From positions 1-36,310 of the IMG/VR virus record IMGVR_UViG_3300008221_000015: a DNA stretch of 36,310 nt, one strand, 5' to 3'. Made by a program: the position numbers and the translations under genes. Under the pieces are notes generated by a model, which was not told the origin of the DNA, searched no databases, and saw only the letters and a program-made list of their open reading frames with translations. Within the stretch, counting starts at the first letter, position 1, and every line of letters begins with the position of its first letter. The DNA comes from a virus. Below are positions 14,909-23,900 of this stretch, in pieces.

Positions 14909-17900
14909 CTACTGTTGCAGAGTACGCGAAAGCTGACGTACCAGCCGCCTACGTCTCCTAAATTCATCAGCAGTCTCTCTATCAATAAGAGTTTTCGCTC
15001 TTTTGGTAGCGCCTTTGAGGAAGGTGTTGCCAAGTTTCCACTTCGGAGCTTCTTTGCCACGGGCCAGAGCGTTCGAGTATTTTTTAGATAGATTTGAAAC
15101 TCTCAATATTTTTCTAATTTGCTGATTACTCAAACCTGATTTCCGTGCAGCGTTAACAATTTGCATCATATCGTTATATCCACGAACCCTGATATCATTA
15201 GCACTCTTGAAGGCAGAGGCTAAAGCATCATCATCGACAGGATTGATATCTGAAGCCGCTTTATATAGATAAGAGTTTGCATTGCTCAGTTGTTCTTTAA
15301 AGTTGCTCACGCGATAATACATGGCGAACTTCGGATCGAAGGTGGAAAGTCTCACACCGAAGGTGGCAGCGATTTCATCTTCAAGTTTGTAAACTCTACC
15401 TTGTGAGGTTTTCTTATCGAAGGCAGCTTTATATATGCGAACAATCGGAGACACAACCCCCGGCCCTAATGTAGTGATCAGATGTTCTGCGATATCCGCA
15501 GATTGGTCCAGACCCGGCGCATCCGGGTTGAATATTGGCGCGCCACTGCGTATTTTACTATTAGAGACTAATTCAAATATGGAACCAGCGGCAATATCCA
15601 ATCCAAAGAAAGGCTTCCATACCTCATTAACGGCTCCGGCAAGGCTATCTCCCCAAGGTTGGTTACGCATCAGCGCAACGAGTGGCTTGTGAAAAATATT
15701 ATAAGGATCGACAAACGATAAATCTATCGTTCGCATCCTGCCGTCATCATCGCGCCCCAAATAAGCAATCGCTGAGTTTTCAGCCCAAGGACTTCCTAAC
15801 TTCCGCATTGCTTCTTCTTCGTCGTCATCTACTCCATAAAGTGCTGCGGTCATACTCGCAGCCGCTCCAGCCCATGCGTGAGCAACCGCCATTCCAACCA
15901 TACGTTTGTAAGCTAATGGTCTCAGGTCTGGGTCTTTCAAATCTGATTGGATGAGCTTTATATTGTTTATAGATGTTCTGATTATCTCAGACGAGAACGC
16001 AACAAACGAACCAACAAGCGGGAACCTACCCAACGCCTTCATGCCCTTACCCGTTAACGAGTAAGTCGGAACGGTATCGCGGGTTCGTTTGGCGGCCATT
16101 GCCTCGATTTCTTGAATTGACAAGTTGGGTTTAGCTTGAGCTAGTTGCGCCTTGGTGCCTTCATAAGCAACTATCTTCCAGAAATCATCTGAAGCACGGT
16201 AAACTTTTTTAATATTATCATTCCACCTCTTGAGCGTATTCTTGGCTATTTTCGCTGGAGCGCTATACCCAGTAGCGTTATCTATCGCGGCAAAGACTTG
16301 CTGGCTATCATCCAACAAATCCTGAAGCAACCCAGCGTTAGGTGTATCATAAAGCACACCTTTCTTAACAAGATCACGGTAGTATTCCACAGAGCCACCC
16401 TCTCTTGCTCGGATTTGATCCGTCACAGTTTGCATAGCTAACTTCATATACCTTAAATCAAACGTACCGCTTTGCATTACAAAGAAGGGTGCAGACATGA
16501 AGTTTCTGACTTGAGTTGCTGGCGAAAGAACGACCTTGCCATATTTAATAGCGCCGTTGATGCCAATGACGTTGTTCAGATACTGCGGTAGCGAACTTTT
16601 TCCAAGGGCATCTTCTAAAGCCTGTTTAACTTCCGGCGTCGTGAACATACCGTTAAGTGGCTCCATAACCTTAGAAGAGTTCCCAGCTAATTTGGCAGTT
16701 GCCTCTGGTGGACGACGAGGGTCTCCTTCTTCGAAAAGAAAATTACCGTCACCTTTTTCTTTGAGTACATTTAGAAAATGAGTGTTGTGGATGAGACGGT
16801 TCATCTTTAACATTGTTCGAGCATAGTTCACATCAGCGTCGGTATTCTCACCTAACAACGCTCGTATTTCCGGGGCAATATTCTTGCGGCCCATCAGTAT
16901 AGTTAAATCTTTAGCACCAAGAGTGGACTCTTTTATTAATCCCTCCATATTCATAAATGCGGTCTTATCACCTTTAACGAGTTCGTTTAGTTTTAATTCA
17001 GCCACATTGTAGTCGCCGTCATATTGAGTTGCTAAATAATTAAGCGCAGCAACGGTCACTTCTGGGGGTAGTTTAGTAAACCAGTTTGGATCGGTGAAGA
17101 CTTTATAAGAGCGGGAAACATAAGTGCCTTTATTATCCACGATGGTCTTTTCAAGAGCTTCCGCACGAGCAGCGGCAAGGTCGCCTCCTTTAGCTTTGTA
17201 CTCTTCATCTAAGGCTCTTGAACCTTGAGCTTGTTCGCGAAGTTCTCTTATCTGTGTTTTCAGTATTTTCACATAGCTGTCCGACATTGCATCGATGTCT
17301 TGACGCATTTTAAACACAGCTCCCCGTATTGCTGGGTCAACATTTACACTTTCATCGCCATGTAAGAGGGCGTCGATATTATTTTTCTGTTGAGAAGTTA
17401 GAAAAAGATAATGCTTTCCGTAAACTTTCTTGACCGCTGTCTCAAAAGACTTAAGCGATCTCATAACAATATCATCACCTACACGGAACATCCCGTCGCG
17501 CATGACTTTAATATCAAGCACTCCTTCTGGCAACAAGCCGCCCGGAGATAGCCAGCGTTTTCTATACTTATTAGCTTTATTCCAGATAGTCTTATCTTTT
17601 TCGGTAAGTCTATCTTGAACACCTTGTTCAAAACTGTTCAGGTTCGTAACAGAGAACTTAGGATCGCTACGATCATATTCTTCATTAAATACAGATTTAA
17701 TATCGTCACGATTGAACAGCCCATAATTTATAGGGTTCATATTAGAGATAGGATCACTAGGACGTTCTACGACTGCAAAGCCGTCAAAGCCATTTTCTCG
17801 TAGCATCTTTGTAAAATAGAATGGTTCTATGATATCCCAAGCGCCCTGTTTTAGTCTTTTTAGCATTCCGTTTAGTTCGTAAGGCTCGATTCGCGGACCA

Positions 17901-20900
17901 ATACCATCAAGTACAGAAAAAGGGTTGGCAGCAACTGTTTTAATATGTTGCGTCCCTAACTCAATATGCTCTGGGTCTCTAAAATCAAATATCTTCTTAG
18001 GAGACATGAATACGGGAAAAATCCGTGGACGCTTCTGGATGGGTGCAAAATCGCCTTCACTATTTAATTCGCCTTCATAGGATGTTTCATACTCTCCGAT
18101 GAAATCTTCAACAAAATCTGGTGACTCACTTACAAAGGTTGCCTCTGATTTATGTTTCATAGCTATCACATCAAAATCTTCTCTAGCGCCAAAATACAGA
18201 ACTTTAGGATCGCCAGAGCCGTCTTCATTTAGAGCTTGTTTGGATGGGTTCTTAAACCAGTTTCTAAAATTATCTGTGTTTATTGGCCCAGCAACAGAGA
18301 ACTTAGTTAACGGAGTTTCATTTTGTCCTCGTCCATCAACTTCTGCACTAGTTGGGTCAACCCCGATAGCACTTTCGGATCGTTGAGATCGAGCATCTTG
18401 TCCAGTGATGGCTCCTGCTCCAGTTCCTCCGCTTCGATCTCTTGCAGCTCCTCGGACTTCATTATTCTGTCTCCCTAAAATTCTAGTAAAAGCAGTGTCA
18501 TAGCTCTCATTGAGTGAACTTTCAGGTATTACAGGGACACCAGCTTCATTCACATCCAACTTCAACCTAAGCGCGCCCCAAAGTTCTTTTTCAGGATACC
18601 ACAACATAGCTTGCATGTCCGCCATTGTCATTCGCACCCCACGTTCGGCCAGTATCTCTAACGTCCGCGCCCCAGCAGCTTCGATCTGTCTGCGTTGAGT
18701 GCCGTTGGCTACTTGATCAAGGGGTTTAGCTAAGTTCGTGACTATTGTCTTAGCGGCTCTAGCCCAAGTAGGTTGTAGCTCGGCGGGGATTTCCTCTGAG
18801 TTACTGACGCTGACGAGGCGGTGATATTCTTTAGTCCACACACTTAATGCGCGCTTGGCATAATCGAGCAAAGCCTTATCATTATTGTTGTATTCTGGCT
18901 TCCAGACTTCAGGGATTTTGATGCCTTGCAGATCGGCAGCGATCTCTTTGGCTTCGACCAACTCCGCAGCGAGGCGTTTAGTTTCTTCAGTGAACGCTTT
19001 CTTGGTGGCAAACTCTGTAACGGGTATCGTCTTGAATTGCTCTAATTCTTTTTCCAACAAGCGGACGTAAGACCGTGCAGCCTCGACGTGATCCTCGACG
19101 CCTTGCTTACGAGACCTTGACCGGACGATAGCGCGTTTAAATCTGTCGCGCTGCTCAGGAAGCGCGCTTGGGTTTCCTATACTCTTCCCGGTCAGACGGC
19201 CCCATGTGCGGCGCATCCATAGATCGATGGTCAGTGGGTTAAAATTCTGATTGAGGTTTTGCCAAAATCCATTACCAATTTTTGGGCCAAGGATTGAGGA
19301 GCCATAAACTACGGCGTCCATAGCGGTCTGCCCGGGAGTGGTGTATGGGATGCCCAAGCTCCTGAACTCGGTGACCCAATCTTTAACAGTCATGCTTCTG
19401 CGAAAAGTCATGTCGAGTTGAGCGAGTTTCTCAGGGAAAGTCTCGCCGGGCATACGGTCAAGCGTAACCCCAAACTTCTTGAAGTTTTTCGCCATAGCTT
19501 TTTGTTTATCGCCAGTCCCGTAAGACTCCAACATATGGAATTTACCCGCTTTGACACGCTTTACCATATCACCAAAGGCTTTATCAGTGGCGATAGCGTT
19601 GGCGTCCACGGCGAGGTTCTGTGAGGTCACCGCCATGATGTAGGTGAAGACAAACCGGGCATTAGCCGCAGTACCGAAGCCCGCTTCAGCAGCGGCAGCA
19701 TCGTCAGCGATCATTGGGTATTTCACTTTAACTACATCGAGGGCGCGGTCTAGTGCGCCAGAGTACCAATCGAAGGCGTTGCTACTTCCTGCAAACCCTA
19801 GTTGGACTTCAGCGGCCATGAGTGTGGCAACTTCTTCAATCCGCTCAGGCGACAATTCTGCCTTCATATCAGTAACGGCTTCGCCTTCGAAGGCTGTCTC
19901 CAGCCAACGGGCGGCATCTTGGTTACCACCTTTCATCCGCGCAGCAGGAATAGCGCCGGGACGGTAGATAGGATTGACCCGCGCTGCCATTGCAGGGGAT
20001 AGCCCAAGACTGGCAGGATCAGCTTGAAGTAACTGTTGGCCGGGGGCTACTGAGTATTTTGTACCTTCAGTGTTGTCATAAACGAGGCTCTGCCCATCCC
20101 CGGACGTTCCTGTTCCTCGGCCAGACCTTTCCGCAACGCTGTCGCGTACGGACCGTTTCCAAGGCCCGCGCTCTCCAACTCCTCCAACAGTGTTGGAGTC
20201 GGTGTCGGGGTTGGTGAGGGCTTCTGCTGTCTCATCGTATGTTCCTTCTCTACCTAGCGCAGCGATATACTTAGCGGCTCTCGCGCTGCCTATGTTAAGT
20301 TCGTTTACTCTTTGTACTATTACATCAAGCTCCGCAAGAGTGTCAAGTTTGTTCTGTCGTACGTCTGCTTCCGACAGGCCGGTATACTCTGGCACCCAGA
20401 TAAACCGTATACCTTCATACCCTTCGGTGTCGCTCGTAGCATCGTTGGATTGAAATGCTGTGTAACCTTGGACATTTGTAGTCTGGAGTTGGTCAATAAA
20501 CTCTTGGACCTCTTCCAATGTCCGGCCTGTGGTGCCGCCCATTGATTTAGGATAGAAATAGATTGTCAGACCGGGGCGGACGTTATCACCATCGTAGTCA
20601 AGCGGCACTTCCACAGCGGCAAAAGCGTCTGTTTGTTTATTGCGCTTCGCAGCCAACATAACTTCAGCGGCTGCGTTGTTGACGCCTGTCATACCCTCGC
20701 CGCCGGGGAAACTAGCGTCGAAACTAACAGATAGTTCTTGGAAGTCGCCATACATGCCTTGGGCGGCTGAGTTGGTTACTCGTGCGCCGTGGGTCTCGGC
20801 AGCTTCTTTCATAGGTTGACTCAGTTCGCGGATGACCTTCTGGCGAAGGCCGCCACTGGTCGCAAAGGTTTGCCGGGCCAGATAGGATATCTCCTCCTTG

Positions 20901-23900
20901 AGGCGCACAACAGATGCATCCATCTGCAATTGGTCGTAAGCAAGTCCTGCGAAGAACCTGAGCTGTCCTTCAGACTTATTGGCAGCAATCACATCATCCA
21001 AACGTGAAGTCATCTCACCGTCAGGGAAGATGACGCTTTGTGGCATCGGGATGATATCTTCTTGATCTTGAGCCTTCAGTTCACTTGGTAAATCAGACGG
21101 AGGATTCTCGCCCCACCTGTGCGTGTCGTGGATCATTATTACAGGGATCAAGTCGAATCCCAGCATTTCAAGCGCCCGTACCCTATGGCGTCCTTCATGG
21201 CCGTTAACTTGTCCTAACGTCCCGTCACGCCCGCCATCCATTATAAGACGAGGGAGTTCATTCACCAACATTCCCCGGTCAATGTTGTCAGCGTAAACTT
21301 TCACTTGGGTAGGGTTGCGTAGATTACGCAGCGACATAAGCCTGTATTCGTCCGGTGTCATAAACACCAGCGTGGACCTGCTCTTATCATTAACCGCATC
21401 TCTGAGTTGAGCGTTGACCCCGTCGCCATCGAACAGATTAAATATCTGAAGCTTCTTTAGCTCCTTGACCTTATCCTGTGGCGACATCTTCTCAATTTCT
21501 TGAACGGGGGCTATAGAGAAGCGCGGTACTGTGCTTGGTGGCGAACGCCGCGCCTCTTGCATTCTCATATACTCTTGAATATCGTTCTCAGATGCTACAT
21601 CTCCAGCGTTCTTGCCATCTTTGCGATCCATAGGATAGAACGTCACGATAGCGGCATACTTGACTCTATCTTTGGTGTACTTCTCCAGCCCCAACACATA
21701 TACAGTGCCGTCGCTGGGGTCTTTCCAAGTCATTTGGTAGTCAAGGTCGCTTCGTTCAGCGGGGTCTTTCGCTACATATCTTCTTACTCGATGATCTTTA
21801 CTGCCTTTTATATACGACTTCTCAAGCATACCCTTTAGTTTGATAGACATCTCTCTAACACTGCCAAAGCGAGCTGCTTTGGCTACGATATGCTCGCGTC
21901 CAAAACCTGCACCGTTTTGATCGACGCCTTGCAAAAGAACAACCGGCAGCGGCTCACCACTATCCAACCAAGCCATACCTCGTGTGTCTTCATTTAAGCT
22001 CTCATCGACTCTAGAAGATACAGCGGGAGCGAATTGTGTTGCGAGTTGATATTCGTAATTATCTAACACTCGACCCCAACGACGCACAGAAAACTTCGGA
22101 GCTTGCTTCTCTTCATCCCAATTAGGATCATCGATATAAGGCTCATCAACTCTGAAGGCGTCTTTGTTTATAGCAGCAGAGGATTGAGCCAAATTTTGTG
22201 CATCAAGATCATTCGCAGCGGCAAAATGTCTAATAAGGGGTTTCTTAAACTCACCCTTGATCTGACGATATACTTTAACGCCGTATTGCCTCATATATGG
22301 CTGGTCAATACGGGGAGGCGCTACGTCTGGCCCTCCTAGCGTGATCGGAGCTACATCTTGTTCCGCAGCTTGAGTGTGGCGATCAGTGTCTTCTTGCATC
22401 ACTTCGTCGTGGTACGCCTGAACCTCTGGCGAGACTTCTTCATTAAACGCAGCCTCAACCTTCTTGACCTCGTCGTGCAGTTGGGTGTCGGACATGGCTC
22501 TAGCCACGGAGTACATAACCGAGCTAGAGATCAGTTCTGTTTCTGGGTCGCTACGAATATACTGTTCGTAGGTTTTCAGGAACATCGGCTGAATTTGTCC
22601 GGCTTCCAGCGCGATACCAGATGCTTCCTTACGGTCAACGAAGCCCCCGCCCCATTCTTTGGAGAGCATGAAGCCTTCCGTTATATATCTCGCTTCGTAA
22701 TCTTCGGGGATTTTACCATCCTCTAAGGCTTGGTTTCGGAGGCTGGCGTGTTCTTGCCCCGGAAACCCTATAATGGTCTTGCCTCTGTAGGTGAGCGCAG
22801 GTGCAGTGAGCGCCTTTGGTTGGCCTTCTGCAACGCTATATTGTACATGATCGGAGGCCAGACCTTCAGTCGCCACACCGTCACCCTGCAAAGTGCCAGC
22901 GTCAATCTCGCCAAAGATATCACTTACATTACGAGCGCCGTTCTCTTTGAAGAACCCGCCCAGTGTAGTGAAGAACTTAACGATCCTACGGAACAGGGAT
23001 GCGGGTTTGCCAGTCGCTATGGACGGGTCTTTAGTCCAATCCCTGAATAACTCTGCAACCGCTTCTTCTTCAAGTTCAATCTTCGATAAGTTAGGTTGAG
23101 ACGCCTTTACGTCATCAAAATAAGTCCACTTGGTCTGACCCTCGCCAAACATTCTGAACCCTTCCGGGCGGGTCTTACTAGTTGCCATGCGGGTGAGGAT
23201 ACTCATATCACTATCATTAAGTACGCCTACACCTTTAAGCGCATGGATTTGCTCATGGGATAAGACATCCAATAGGTTCTGAAGGACAACACTATCGATC
23301 AAGTGGGCAGGTGTGTCTTGTGGCACCTTATCCACAGCGACATCCAAGCCAACGTAGATCATCTGATTGACGTATGCGCCTTCTGTGCCTTCTGGAGCTG
23401 CGGACTTTGCGCCGAGGGCTGTTCTGACGCTATTAACTACATTGATCGGGATGCCCAGCTTTTGCAAACCACGGCGCTCATTTACTTGTTCCAAAGCCTC
23501 GCGGATACGAGTTACCGAGGCACTTGAGACTGGGCCGTTTTTAGTGCGCTCTCTGACTTCGGCGGCGTACATCGCAGGGTCAGCCGCCATGCCGCGCAGA
23601 TCGGCGGAAGTAGTCGGCACACTCATGTTCTTGTCGCGGCCCGTCTCAGGGTTACGCATACGGCGGGTCACCTTGGAAGGAGCCTTAGCGTAGCGTTTAG
23701 CGTTCTCCTGAGCTTCAGCAAGATTATTATGGACGCTGATTACTTCTTCAGCGCCTGTATCTAAAGCGCTTGGCTTTTTCGGTTTAGCGATTACATGGTA
23801 GCCAATCTCTCTGACTGGGCGGCCATTTTCATCGCGTCTGAGGTTGCCCTCTTCATCCGTTGCAGCAACCGTTCGCTCTTCAACGGTAAAGTCTTGCTTG

